NCBI RefSeq assembly: GCF_902459485.1
Contig: NZ_LR699119.1
Coordinates: forward strand, 124,001 to 188,000
Length of the DNA stretch: 64,000 nucleotides
Reading direction: 5' to 3'
From: Aquicella siphonis
Lineage (GTDB): Bacteria; Pseudomonadota; Gammaproteobacteria; DSM-16500
Part shown: positions 35,800-44,516 of the stretch, piece by piece
Numbering within the stretch: position 1 is the first letter of the stretch
Layout of the letters: each line of letters begins with the position of its first letter
Notes under the pieces: generated by a model
What the model saw: the letters and a program-made list of their open reading frames with translations, nothing else
What the model was told of the DNA's origin: nothing
Databases searched by the model: none
Made by a program: the position numbers and the translations under genes

Positions 35800-37098
35800 A
35801 TGGCAAACGGCGAGATTGTTGGGGAATACCAACAGGTAGTGCATGAATTGTCCGAGCGCATTGTCAGCGCGCAAAAGCCTATCCGCATTCTTGACGCGTT
35901 GAAATGGGACGCCGGCGTCGAAAAATATTTCATCCAGAACAAATATAAAAAACTTCCTCCCATTGACAGTGAATACTATTCGCAAAAAAACCCGCTTTCC
36001 TTTGATCCGGATAAAAAGATAGAAGAGTTTCACGATATCGACCGCAGTATTCGCAGAATGCTGGGCCAGTATAGTGGCGTGGGCAGTATCATGCAGCGCA
36101 TGTGTTATGAATATTGCCGTGTCGTTGATATGCTGAGGGCGCGCGGCACGCCTAAATTTACTGAAATATCCCAGGAATTATACGGCAGTTCCCAGGACGC
36201 GTTTCACGTCGGCGCGCCGACATTAAATGACCTGGCCACACTCATCACCAATACGCTTTCCAAAATCAAGGACAAGGTCAATACCGATGCGGACATACCG
36301 CGGTATACAAGCCAGGATGCCGTGAATATGCTCAGTGAGCGGCTGTCGAATTATTTTTCCGACAAGGAAAATATCCGTGTTGAGTTGAGCGACGGTATTA
36401 TCGCTGATGCCGCAGCGGGGGCAGACCGAATCAAAATCCATGACGGTCTGAAATTCAGCCTGCGTGAAATCCGCACTTTTGAAATCCATGAAGGCTGGGT
36501 GCATCTCGGCACGACACTTAACGGCATGGCGCAGCCCATCTGCACCTTTTTGAGCAAAGGACCGCCGTCATCCACCGTGACCCAGGAAGGCCTGGCAATC
36601 ATTACTGAAATTTTCACATTTTCTTCCTATCCCGGCCGGGTACGGCGTTTGACCAACCGCATCAGCGCGGTGAACATGGCGGAAGAAGGCGCGAATTTTT
36701 ACGATGTCTTTCAGTTTTATCGTGAACAAGGCCTGGATGAGGAAGACAGTTATCAGTCAACCATGCGCGTGTTCCGAGGAAGCACACCGGAAGGCGGTCC
36801 TTACACAAAAGACTTGTCTTACAGCAAGGGATTCATACTGATTTATAACTTCATGCGCCTGGCTGTGCAGCGCGGGCTGGTAAAACGCATACCCTTGCTG
36901 TTCGTGGGTAAAACTACCCTGGAAGATTTGCATATTCTTTCCGACCTGATGGAAGAAGGTATCATTACGCCGCCCAAGTATATTCCTCCGCAATTCAGCG
37001 ATCTCGCCGCCGTAAGCGCATGGATGGTTTATTCACTGTTTTTAAACAGACTGGATTTGCGCCGACTGGCGCTTGATTTCAAGGGGATTTTGCAATAA
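35800..37098 (+). CDS. DUF1704 (MATCAP-type) metallopeptidase, QEGLA-motif protein
   Basis: A 432-aa protein of the family annotated in bacteria as flavohemoglobin expression-modulating QEGLA motif protein. The domain is the one found in the eukaryotic tyrosine carboxypeptidase MATCAP. The zinc motif HEGWVH (HExxxH) is at residues 230-235 and TQEGLA at 261-266, whose Glu may be the third ligand. All residues needed for a zinc peptidase are present. It faces a rimK-rimB pair with only 18 bases between the stops. Its bacterial substrate is unknown; trimming of a C-terminal tail is a fair guess. Confidence 0.85.
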   Translation: MANGEIVGEYQQVVHELSERIVSAQKPIRILDALKWDAGVEKYFIQNKYKKLPPIDSEYYSQKNPLSFDPDKKIEEFHDIDRSIRRMLGQYSGVGSIMQRMCYEYCRVVDMLRARGTPKFTEISQELYGSSQDAFHVGAPTLNDLATLITNTLSKIKDKVNTDADIPRYTSQDAVNMLSERLSNYFSDKENIRVELSDGIIADAAAGADRIKIHDGLKFSLREIRTFEIHEGWVHLGTTLNGMAQPICTFLSKGPPSSTVTQEGLAIITEIFTFSSYPGRVRRLTNRISAVNMAEEGANFYDVFQFYREQGLDEEDSYQSTMRVFRGSTPEGGPYTKDLSYSKGFILIYNFMRLAVQRGLVKRIPLLFVGKTTLEDLHILSDLMEEGIITPPKYIPPQFSDLAAVSAWMVYSLFLNRLDLRRLALDFKGILQ

Positions 37099-37116
37099 TC
37101 GCCAAACCGCCGGCGG

Positions 37117-38025
37117 TCAGCTTTTTTCCTGTCTATCCTTGTCATTATGGATGATGCCGGTTTCAATGAACTGGATGATTTCTCCCGCCACATCGATGCC
37201 AGTGGTTTTTTCTATGCCTTCAAGTCCGGGAGACGCGTTGACTTCCATAATCAGCGGTCCGCGGTTGGAACGCACGATATCAATGCCCGCCACATTTAGT
37301 CCGATGATGTGCGCGGCGCGTATAGCCATGTTTCTTTCTTCGTCGGTGATCTCGACAGGCGTCGCAATGCCGCCCCTATGCAGATTGGAACGAAATTCCT
37401 CGGGTGATTTGGACTGGCGTTTCATTGCCGCGACGACTTTTCCACCCACCACGAAACAGCGTATATCCGCGCCGCCGGCTTCCTTGATGTATTCCTGCAC
37501 CATGATGTTGACTTTGAGTCCAAGAAACGCTTCCAGCACACTGCGCGCGGCTTTGGTCGTTTCCACCAGGATGACGCCGATTCCCTGGGTTCCTTCAAGA
37601 AATTTAATGACCAGCGGCGGCCCGCCCACCATTTTGATCAGGTCTTGAATTTCATCGAGTGAATGCGCGAAACCGGTAATAGGCAAGCCAATGCCTTTTT
37701 TGGATAACAGTTGAAGAGAGCGCAGCTTGTCACGGCCGCGGGTGATGGCGACGGAATCATTTACGCAAAATACGCCCATCATTTCCAGCTGTCTGACTAC
37801 AGCGGCACCGTAAAACGTGACGGAAGCACCGATGCGCGGGATGACCGCATCGTAATGTTCCAGTTCATTGCCCTTGTAATGAATGGTTGGACGCGCGGAA
37901 GTGATGTTCATGTAACAGCGCAGCGTGTCAATGACGTCAGCCCTGTGTCCTCTTGCGAGCGCCGCTTCAACCAGCCGCTGTGTGGAGTAAAGATTATGCT
38001 TCCTCGATAGAATCGCGATTTTCAT
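37117..38025 (-). CDS. rimK: RimK-type alpha-L-glutamate ligase
   Basis: An ATP-grasp ligase of 302 aa, the size of E. coli RimK, which adds glutamates to the C-terminus of ribosomal protein S6. ATP-grasp elements are [11 protein letters not shown] near 143, the metal-binding [25 protein letters not shown] near 257, and [21 protein letters not shown]. It overlaps the upstream rimB by four bases (ATGA), so they form an operon. Confidence 0.92.
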   Translation of the reverse strand: MKIAILSRKHNLYSTQRLVEAALARGHRADVIDTLRCYMNITSARPTIHYKGNELEHYDAVIPRIGASVTFYGAAVVRQLEMMGVFCVNDSVAITRGRDKLRSLQLLSKKGIGLPITGFAHSLDEIQDLIKMVGGPPLVIKFLEGTQGIGVILVETTKAARSVLEAFLGLKVNIMVQEYIKEAGGADIRCFVVGGKVVAAMKRQSKSPEEFRSNLHRGGIATPVEITDEERNMAIRAAHIIGLNVAGIDIVRSNRGPLIMEVNASPGLEGIEKTTGIDVAGEIIQFIETGIIHNDKDRQEKS

Positions 38026-38498
38026 TTCTTGTGTGCCTTTGTTGTAACAAACGAGCGAGCTGGATTGACGATGAAATGTTTGCGCAGGGCGCTTCTTCCC
38101 AATAACATTCTAAACAGCATGTTTTCCCGCTCGGTGAGAGTAATCTCAATCTGCCATGTTTGTCCAGCGATTGTAATCGGCGTCTGAATCACATAACGTT
38201 CCTCTCCGTGACCGCCCGAGTCGGTAACCATGCGTTTGTCCACCACATCCGCAACACAGGTCACGATATTTTCCGTGTCATGCTGCAGGGGGTGGATTTC
38301 AAAACTGATCCTGTTTTTACCGTTTTCTGTAAACGGGTTTAATGAGAAAGCATGCAGCGCGGACGTGCGCGCCCCTGTGTCAATCTTGGCTTTTATCCGG
38401 CTGATCCCAAGCTCGGGCAGACTGACCCATTCCCGCCAGCCGATTACGGGATACTTTCGTATGGTTTTAATTAATTTGATATTTTTTTCAATGTCCAT
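38022..38498 (-). CDS. rimB: RimB-type retropepsin-like protease
   Basis: A 158-aa protein of the putative ATP-dependent zinc protease family, now known as retropepsin-like aspartic proteases; RimB trims the glutamate tail made by RimK. The catalytic [15 protein letters not shown] motif is near 38-52. The start at 38498 is supported by GGAAG upstream; a frame from 38522 adds eight residues. It is the first gene of the rimB-rimK unit. Confidence 0.86.
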   Translation of the reverse strand: MDIEKNIKLIKTIRKYPVIGWREWVSLPELGISRIKAKIDTGARTSALHAFSLNPFTENGKNRISFEIHPLQHDTENIVTCVADVVDKRMVTDSGGHGEERYVIQTPITIAGQTWQIEITLTERENMLFRMLLGRSALRKHFIVNPARSFVTTKAHKK

Positions 38499-38617
38499 GG
38501 TAATCTTCCAGACCCGGTACACGCATCTTCATCGTAGCATATTCATTTAATATTATCTTAAGCTTGCCAGCCTATAGTCAAAAATGACTGTTTATACTGA
38601 CATAAAAGGAGATAGGC

Positions 38618-38878
38618 ATGAAATCTCGTCAGAAGAATGATAAAACTGAATCCTCTCCCAGAACCCAGACTTCGCTTCCAATCAATATCCCGCACAGTGC
38701 ACCTATCAAAATTCCTGTTCCGAATGAAAGAGAGGAGACACGCCAGACGCCGTGCTCTTCATTTTATATCGGAAGTCCGGAGGGTGAGGCCAAATTCAGG
38801 TTATTTGTGCAGCGCCAGAGAGAGTTCGAAGCAGGGCATCAACATCAACAGAGTGAATCAATCTCTCCCAGATATTGA
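38618..38878 (+). CDS. unknown 86-aa polar protein
   Basis: Not recognised. A strong AAAGGAGATAGG ribosome site precedes the ATG. The protein is rich in Ser, Pro, Gln and charged residues and likely disordered, with no signal peptide. An alternative frame from 38637 overlaps most of it, but lacks such a site. It is the only plus-strand gene between two minus-strand operons. A small inverted repeat AGTCA-AAAA-TGACT lies just upstream of a TATACT. Confidence 0.5.
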   Translation: MKSRQKNDKTESSPRTQTSLPINIPHSAPIKIPVPNEREETRQTPCSSFYIGSPEGEAKFRLFVQRQREFEAGHQHQQSESISPRY

Positions 38879-38925
38879 AATTCCCGAGAACCGTGAGTTG
38901 ATGAACATTGATCGGCAGAGAAGCG

Positions 38926-39381
38926 TCAAGTTTTTTGGCGCTTCATAACGCGTGTCAGCATGAAGAAAATAAACGCCATGCCTATAAATGGAAAAGTCCA
39001 TAAGATCAGTGTGGATTTGTTTAACGGCGGAGACAGCAGAATAAACTCGCCATAACGTCTGACCAGATAATTCTTGATTTCATCGTTGGTTTTTTGTTCT
39101 GTTACCATTTTATAAACCTTGTCGCGCAAATCATTGGCAAGCGGCGCGTTCGAATCGGCGATATTCTGATTTTGGCAAACCACGCAGCGAATTTCCCGGG
39201 TCAGTAATTGAAAACGTTGGGCATCCTGCGCAGATGAAAAAGGATAAGCGTCCTGTTCCGCGGCGAACGCTGGCGTGACTGCCAGGACAAGAACGAAGAG
39301 AAGCCATTTCAAGAGCCAACGCAGCTTTTTTTGCTGTCGTTTTGTTCCGCTCGAATAAGAAAAACTGGGGTTTTTATACAT
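38926..39381 (-). CDS. ccmH: cytochrome c-type biogenesis protein CcmH
   Basis: A 151-aa periplasmic thioreductase anchored by a signal/anchor helix at the N-terminus and a second helix near the C-terminus. The LTREIRCVVCQNQNIADSN motif holds the redox CxxC that reduces apocytochrome c. It has only the CcmH part, without a fused CcmI/TPR domain. Last gene of the ccm operon here. Confidence 0.94.
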   Translation of the reverse strand: MYKNPSFSYSSGTKRQQKKLRWLLKWLLFVLVLAVTPAFAAEQDAYPFSSAQDAQRFQLLTREIRCVVCQNQNIADSNAPLANDLRDKVYKMVTEQKTNDEIKNYLVRRYGEFILLSPPLNKSTLILWTFPFIGMAFIFFMLTRVMKRQKT

Positions 39382-39384
39382 ATT

Positions 39385-39927
39385 TCAGCCGCCGTTCTTT
39401 TTGATCAGGGGATACAGTGTTTCATCCCAGACTTTTTGATCAATTATGCCGATGTGCCGGTAAATGATTTTTCCGCGTTTGTCTATGACGAAGGTTTCAG
39501 GGGTGCCGTACACGCCAAAATCAATCGCGACATCACCCTTGGTGTCCCGCCCTATCAACACATACGGATTGCCGTTTCTATCCAGCCACGTCAACGCTTC
39601 CGGCGTATTGTCCTTGTAATCTATGCCATAGATGGGGACGTGATATTCATTTTTTATTTTCATCAACATGTCTTGTTCCAATCCGCAGGCGTAACACCAG
39701 GTTGCCCAGACATTCACAAGGGATACGCGGCCGGTCAACGACTGCTGGGTAAAATCCGGCTGTGACGGGAACAGGTTGGGCAGCCTGAAACGGGGTACTT
39801 CCTCGCCAATCAGGGCCGACGGCAATTCATTGGGTTTGGCATAAAACAATTCCCACCCCAGCAAGATCAGAAGACAGGACAGAATGATAAACGGAACAAA
39901 CTTTCTGAAAAAATTGTTCAGATTCAT
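39385..39927 (-). CDS. ccmG: thiol:disulfide interchange protein CcmG/DsbE
   Basis: A 180-aa membrane-anchored thioredoxin-fold protein with active site WCYAC near 69-73, where enteric CcmG has WCPTC. GIDYKDN and YGTPETFVID are the family signatures. It passes electrons to CcmH and apocytochrome. It overlaps ccmF by four bases. Confidence 0.94.
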   Translation of the reverse strand: MNLNNFFRKFVPFIILSCLLILLGWELFYAKPNELPSALIGEEVPRFRLPNLFPSQPDFTQQSLTGRVSLVNVWATWCYACGLEQDMLMKIKNEYHVPIYGIDYKDNTPEALTWLDRNGNPYVLIGRDTKGDVAIDFGVYGTPETFVIDKRGKIIYRHIGIIDQKVWDETLYPLIKKNGG

Positions 39928-41882
39928 GGCGAATGTCCATAGGATTTGGCTTTCAGGTAATCCTTGCGCTGCAATATGGCGAGGATACCGCCCAATATCA
40001 TGATCAACCCTCCAAACCAGATCCAGCGAATGAATGGTTTGTAGTATAACCGTACAGACCAGTAGTCATCATCCAGAGGCTCTCCCAGAGCGATGTAGAG
40101 ATCGCGAAACAGGCTGGGATGAATATCCACTTTGGTCATGACCATTTCGCGCACGGTATAAATCCGTTTTTCGGGGTAGAGCGTGGTGACGCGGCGGCGG
40201 TTTTTTTCAACGGCGAACGCGGCCTGAATGCCGCGGAAGTTGGATCCCTGTATCCCTTTCGTATCCAGGAAGTGAAATTGATAGGGGCCGAGAGTGGTTT
40301 CATTGCCGGGCCTGATGCGTACTTCACGCTCCTGATTTAACAGGCTGGATAACAGGATGCCGATTACCAGGATGGCGAAACCGGCGTGCGCAAGAGACAT
40401 GCCGGGTGCGTTTTTCACGGATCCCCTGACACTCGCTATGATCCAGAGGCTCAGGCTCAGGCTGATCATCGCGACCGGGTTCAGTGTGCTGGTAACGCCA
40501 TAGAGTAATGCGGCCGCGCACAGGATGCTCAATAGGATGCGTTTCCAGGCCTGTTCCAGCAGACTCTTGATGGACGATTGCTGCCAGTGAGTCAGGACGC
40601 CTAAACCCATCAGCATCATGACGATCATCACCAGCGGCAGCATGACCTTGTTAAAATAAGGCGCTCCCACGGATATCGTTCCCAGCTTCAAGGCGTCTAG
40701 AATGAGCGGATATAAAGTGCCTAGCAAGATGGTTGTCATTGCCACGAATAGCAGGGCGCTGTTTAACAGCAGCATCATTTCGCGCGAAGCCCAGGTGAAA
40801 GGCGCGGCGTTTTGCCGAGTGAGCTGCGGAATGCGCGCGACATAAACGGCGAGAGCGGCGGTCAACAATATCGCGAGCAGCAATAAAAGAAACGCCCCGC
40901 GGGCGGGGTCATTCGCGAAAGTGTGTGCCGAAATCAGCACACCTGACCGCACGAGGAACGTGCCTAGCAAGCTGAGCGCGAATGAAATAATGGCGAGCAG
41001 TGCCGCCCAGCCTTTGGCGGTCTGGCGTTTTTCACAGAGAACCAGCACATGGATGAGGGCTGTGCCCGAGAGCCAGGGAAGCAGTGAGGCATTTTCAACC
41101 GGATCCCAAAACCAGAAGCCGCCCCAGCCTAAAACCCGATAAGCCCACCAGCTGCCCAACGTGATGCCAAACGTGAGAAAACACCATGCGGCAAGCGCGA
41201 ATCTGCGCGTCATATGAGCCCAGACAGGATCCAGCTTTCCACGTATCAGCGCAGCCTGGGTGATGGCGAACGCGACGGAAAAACCAACGTATCCGGTGTA
41301 TAACATAGGCGGATGGATGACGAAGCCGGGATCCTGCAGCAAAGGATTCAGATCCCGTCCCGCCTGCGGGATCAGCGCGGGCGTGAAGGGATTGGAGGTG
41401 AGCAGCAGAAAACAAAGGAAGCTGAAACTGATCAGGCCCAACACGGCCAAAACCAGTTCTTCTTCCCCCGTCATCAGAAGCCTCCGTTCCGCTCCGGCCG
41501 GCGGATATTCTTGTTTGACTTTTTGAAACGATGAAGAGCGGTAAAACACGGAAAAAGCCAGTGTCCAGATGTTGAGAATCAGGATCCATAATAAAATGGA
41601 ACCTTCGTGCGCTCCCCACACCGCCGTTAAGCGGTACATCAGCGGCAGCCAGGGATGAGAATTGGCAGCGACATAGGCGATGGAAAAATCACTGATGGCA
41701 AAAGCAATGGTCATGAGGAGGTAAGCGGCAAGAATGCAAATCAATTGTCCCAGCGCGGCGGGACGGGCGCATGCCAGCGCATGAGGGTTTTTGCGCCAGT
41801 AACCCCACAAGGGCAGCAGGCTTTGGACGAGGGCAAAAAGCAGGGCGAGAAACAAAGCAATTTCACCGAATAGCCTGATCAT
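39924..41882 (-). CDS. ccmF: heme lyase CcmF
   Basis: A 652-aa multi-spanning membrane protein that attaches heme to apocytochrome c with CcmH. The WWD-type segment GWGGFWFWDPVENASLLPWLSGTA near 245-268 is diagnostic, and conserved His residues lie in flanking loops. It overlaps ccmE and ccmG by four bases each. Confidence 0.96.
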   Translation of the reverse strand: MIRLFGEIALFLALLFALVQSLLPLWGYWRKNPHALACARPAALGQLICILAAYLLMTIAFAISDFSIAYVAANSHPWLPLMYRLTAVWGAHEGSILLWILILNIWTLAFSVFYRSSSFQKVKQEYPPAGAERRLLMTGEEELVLAVLGLISFSFLCFLLLTSNPFTPALIPQAGRDLNPLLQDPGFVIHPPMLYTGYVGFSVAFAITQAALIRGKLDPVWAHMTRRFALAAWCFLTFGITLGSWWAYRVLGWGGFWFWDPVENASLLPWLSGTALIHVLVLCEKRQTAKGWAALLAIISFALSLLGTFLVRSGVLISAHTFANDPARGAFLLLLLAILLTAALAVYVARIPQLTRQNAAPFTWASREMMLLLNSALLFVAMTTILLGTLYPLILDALKLGTISVGAPYFNKVMLPLVMIVMMLMGLGVLTHWQQSSIKSLLEQAWKRILLSILCAAALLYGVTSTLNPVAMISLSLSLWIIASVRGSVKNAPGMSLAHAGFAILVIGILLSSLLNQEREVRIRPGNETTLGPYQFHFLDTKGIQGSNFRGIQAAFAVEKNRRRVTTLYPEKRIYTVREMVMTKVDIHPSLFRDLYIALGEPLDDDYWSVRLYYKPFIRWIWFGGLIMILGGILAILQRKDYLKAKSYGHSP

Positions 41883-42352
41883 GAAATATTCCTGTCCGTT
41901 CGCGGGGATGTGTTGACTGTTGTGACGCCGGTTTTTTCGTACATGGCTTTGTAGACATTTTTGGGCATGTAATTCTCATCATGTTTTGCCAGCACCTGCG
42001 TGGCGATGAATCGGCCTTCCGTGTCCAGACTGCCTTCCGCAATGACGCCTTTGCCTTCACGGAACAAGTCCGGAAGAATGCCGGTGTAGCGGACGGGTAA
42101 GTCGCGCTTGAAATCCGTGACGATAAATTCAACGCCCAGGCCGGCCGGATCGCGTTTGACCGAGCCATTTTTTACCATGCCGCCCAGCCGGAAATGATAA
42201 GCGGGCTGCAGGTGAGCCGCGGCAATCTGGCCCGGAGTAAGAAAGACATTGATATTCTGTTTGAGCGCATACAGGATCAGGCCTGCCGCAGCCGCGAGAC
42301 CGAGAACAAACAGCCCGACATAATATAGACGTCTTTTATGCAGATAATTCAT
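41879..42352 (-). CDS. ccmE: cytochrome c maturation heme chaperone CcmE
   Basis: A 157-aa periplasmic heme chaperone with one N-terminal membrane helix. The covalent heme-binding His is in VLAKHDENYMPK near 131. Its ATG overlaps the stop of ccmD. It carries heme from CcmC to CcmF. Confidence 0.95.
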   Translation of the reverse strand: MNYLHKRRLYYVGLFVLGLAAAAGLILYALKQNINVFLTPGQIAAAHLQPAYHFRLGGMVKNGSVKRDPAGLGVEFIVTDFKRDLPVRYTGILPDLFREGKGVIAEGSLDTEGRFIATQVLAKHDENYMPKNVYKAMYEKTGVTTVNTSPRTDRNIS

Positions 42353-42501
42353 GATTTTTTATTTTGCTCACGCAGATAATGCTGCCAGCGCCGCCAAGGG
42401 AAAAACCATTGCGCCAGCAGGAACGCGAATACGCACCCATACGCGCTCCAGACATAAAATCCATAACCGCCCATGTTCAGGAAGCTGAGGAGAGTATTCA
42501 T
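42349..42501 (-). CDS. ccmD: heme exporter subunit CcmD
   Basis: A 50-aa single-span membrane protein, too short for most ORF lists. It reads FLNMGGYGFYVWSAYG, the CcmD hallmark, then a hydrophobic helix and a basic Arg/Trp-rich tail. It helps release holo-CcmE from CcmC. Its ATG overlaps the ccmC stop and its stop overlaps the ccmE start, both by four bases. Confidence 0.92.
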   Translation of the reverse strand: MNTLLSFLNMGGYGFYVWSAYGCVFAFLLAQWFFPWRRWQHYLREQNKKS

Positions 42502-43229
42502 GACCGCTGTTCCTTTAGCCAGTGGTGGTTTGACTCCAATGCTGTCAATTCATATCCCATACGCAGAAACAGTACGATCGCGTAATAGATCAGAAACGCT
42601 GCAATCATGGCAAGCAGAGGAGACAACATGGAGGAATCAATTGAGGAAGGCGAAAAAACCTTGATTGTTGCGCCCTGATGCAAAGTGTTCCACCAGTAAA
42701 CTGAATAATGAATGATGGGGATATCCACGAACCCGGCCAGAACCAGTATGGCGACGGAGCGCTCGCGGCTGCGTTTTTGCGCAAGCGCGGACTGGAGCAG
42801 CATGATGCCCAGATAGAGAAACAACAGAATGAGTTCAGACGTCAGACGCGCATCCCAGATCCACCAGGTGCCCCACATAGGCTTGCCCCAGAGGCTTCCG
42901 GTCACCAGTGATAGAAATGTAAAACCGGCGCCTATCGGGGCGCTGTGACGGATGACCAGGAATGCGAGCTTCAGCCGCCAGACAATAGCGGCAACAGCGG
43001 CGGCCGCCATGACGGCATAAATGAACAGGGAAAGAAACGCACAAGGTGCGTGGATATAGAGGATGCGAAAACCGTCACCCTGCAGGTAATCCGCGGGTGC
43101 CAGTATCAGCCCGCCAATGATTCCATAGCTGAATGCGAGCAGGAATAAAGCTGTCAGCCAGGGTGTGACCATTCTGGATAAATAAAAAAACTTCTTTGGT
43201 GACACGAGGCTGTTAAATAGGTACCACAT
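42498..43229 (-). CDS. ccmC: heme handling protein CcmC
   Basis: A 243-aa protein with six membrane helices. The WWD segment WGTWWIWDARLTSELILLFLYLG near 125-147 is diagnostic. It loads heme onto CcmE. It is the first gene of this operon; the ABC exporter genes ccmA and ccmB, usually upstream, are not present here and must be elsewhere if they exist. Confidence 0.95.
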   Translation of the reverse strand: MWYLFNSLVSPKKFFYLSRMVTPWLTALFLLAFSYGIIGGLILAPADYLQGDGFRILYIHAPCAFLSLFIYAVMAAAAVAAIVWRLKLAFLVIRHSAPIGAGFTFLSLVTGSLWGKPMWGTWWIWDARLTSELILLFLYLGIMLLQSALAQKRSRERSVAILVLAGFVDIPIIHYSVYWWNTLHQGATIKVFSPSSIDSSMLSPLLAMIAAFLIYYAIVLFLRMGYELTALESNHHWLKEQRS

Positions 43230-43318
43230 CCTGTTTATGCCTTTTGCTTATAGTGGGTCAAAATACTACCAAAGATGGGGTATTCTGACAATAAAGTTGG
43301 GCACTGAAGAGTGAGTGG

Positions 43319-44257
43319 CTAGATGTGGCTCGGGGAGAAGGCTTGCTTGCCAGTCTGCTCATACAGTTTATCCGCGCGTGCGCTGACCAGGCCAAAAGCT
43401 GCGTCGTCAGAGCAGGCCTTAAGCATAAATCGATGTCCCTGATAGTCAGTCAGCCTGTTAACAAAGGTTTCATAACTTAACATGAAGATTTTTTCAGGCG
43501 CTGACTCCCGGGATGCATAACCCGGGTCGCGGAAAAATACCATTTCCACGCCGTTCACTTTTTTCACCTGGTCGACAATGATGGCGTGAGTAAAGGGGGA
43601 AATATCCCCTATGTATTTATTTTTATTGAAATAATAAACTTTTCTTTCGGCTGTGGACTCGCTTTTGAATTCACGGGGTTTTTCGCTGTAAAAACAGCTT
43701 CCGAACTTGCCCATAAAATAATGGGCTCCCTGTTGACGCAGGGATTCCTTCAATCCTTCCACGCCATCACGCGGATGCCAGCTGGCCTTGCGCAGGCTCA
43801 TCAAGGGGGCGAAGACATTTTCTATCAGGATATCGTAGAAGATGATCCATTTGTTGAAATCATTCAGACGGGCATAATACTCCAGCGGCTCCAGGGAAAA
43901 ATGATGTTTCTGCCGGCAGAGATAATAGTAATTCATGAAGTTTTCATTTCTGGTGAGCGCCTTGGTAAAATCAATGCTCAGTTCGGCACATATTTCGCGG
44001 GCGGTTTCGAGCAGAAGCTCCAGGCCGACAACATGGGGAAACAGACTCAATGCGTGCTTGATTCTCAGATAAGCCTGCATATGTTTGTCTTCTTTATTGT
44101 TCGTATTAAAAAACGCGAGCCTGCGCATGGCATATAACGTGCAAGTCATGCCTGTCTGCTGTTTAATGCATTTGCGCGCGCCAGTATGCGACAGCTTGCC
44201 TGAGGGCAGGCCGACTTGAACATTGTCATCAGTGTTGAATAATAAGCGAATATTCAT
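43319..44257 (-). CDS. unknown protein with papain-like Cys-His-Asp arrangement
   Basis: A 312-aa protein I cannot assign to a named family. The N-terminal QQTGMTCTLYAMRR puts a Gln and C39 at the start of a helix, THAIIVDQV gives H224 in a strand, and VFFRDPG gives D244, the order and spacing style of papain-like cysteine peptidases (C39-, C58- or C70-like). No signal peptide is visible. The C-terminus is polar. It stands alone between the ccm operon and a permease. A translocated cysteine protease is possible; no cleavage activity can be shown here. Confidence 0.5.
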   Translation of the reverse strand: MNIRLLFNTDDNVQVGLPSGKLSHTGARKCIKQQTGMTCTLYAMRRLAFFNTNNKEDKHMQAYLRIKHALSLFPHVVGLELLLETAREICAELSIDFTKALTRNENFMNYYYLCRQKHHFSLEPLEYYARLNDFNKWIIFYDILIENVFAPLMSLRKASWHPRDGVEGLKESLRQQGAHYFMGKFGSCFYSEKPREFKSESTAERKVYYFNKNKYIGDISPFTHAIIVDQVKKVNGVEMVFFRDPGYASRESAPEKIFMLSYETFVNRLTDYQGHRFMLKACSDDAAFGLVSARADKLYEQTGKQAFSPSHI

Positions 44258-44516
44258 TCTTATTTTATATTTTAAGTTTTAGTGTCTGCGTTTTGTGTAG
44301 AGTGATGTTACAACATAAACGGAAAAAATTTAAGAGTCTTTTTCAGGATTTTTATTGAATTGTGCCTGTTCAATAAAAATCCTTATATTTTCCGGGTTGG
44401 GCCTTGCCCCTCGGGAGAAATCCGTAGCGGCATCTGTTCCGGGTCTGTCAGGGATCGTTGAACAATCTTCCGGATAGTGTAAATTGACAACGAAACCGCC
44501 AAACAGTGAAGACATC

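Noticed and set aside
38637-38948. A 103-aa frame overlapping the 86-aa small gene
   Set aside because: It lacks the strong ribosome site that the 86-aa frame has and runs into the ccmH end; only one of the two is likely real.
43586-44137. A 183-aa plus-strand frame
   Set aside because: It lies entirely antisense to the papain-like gene, has no ribosome site or family match, and reads as a shadow.
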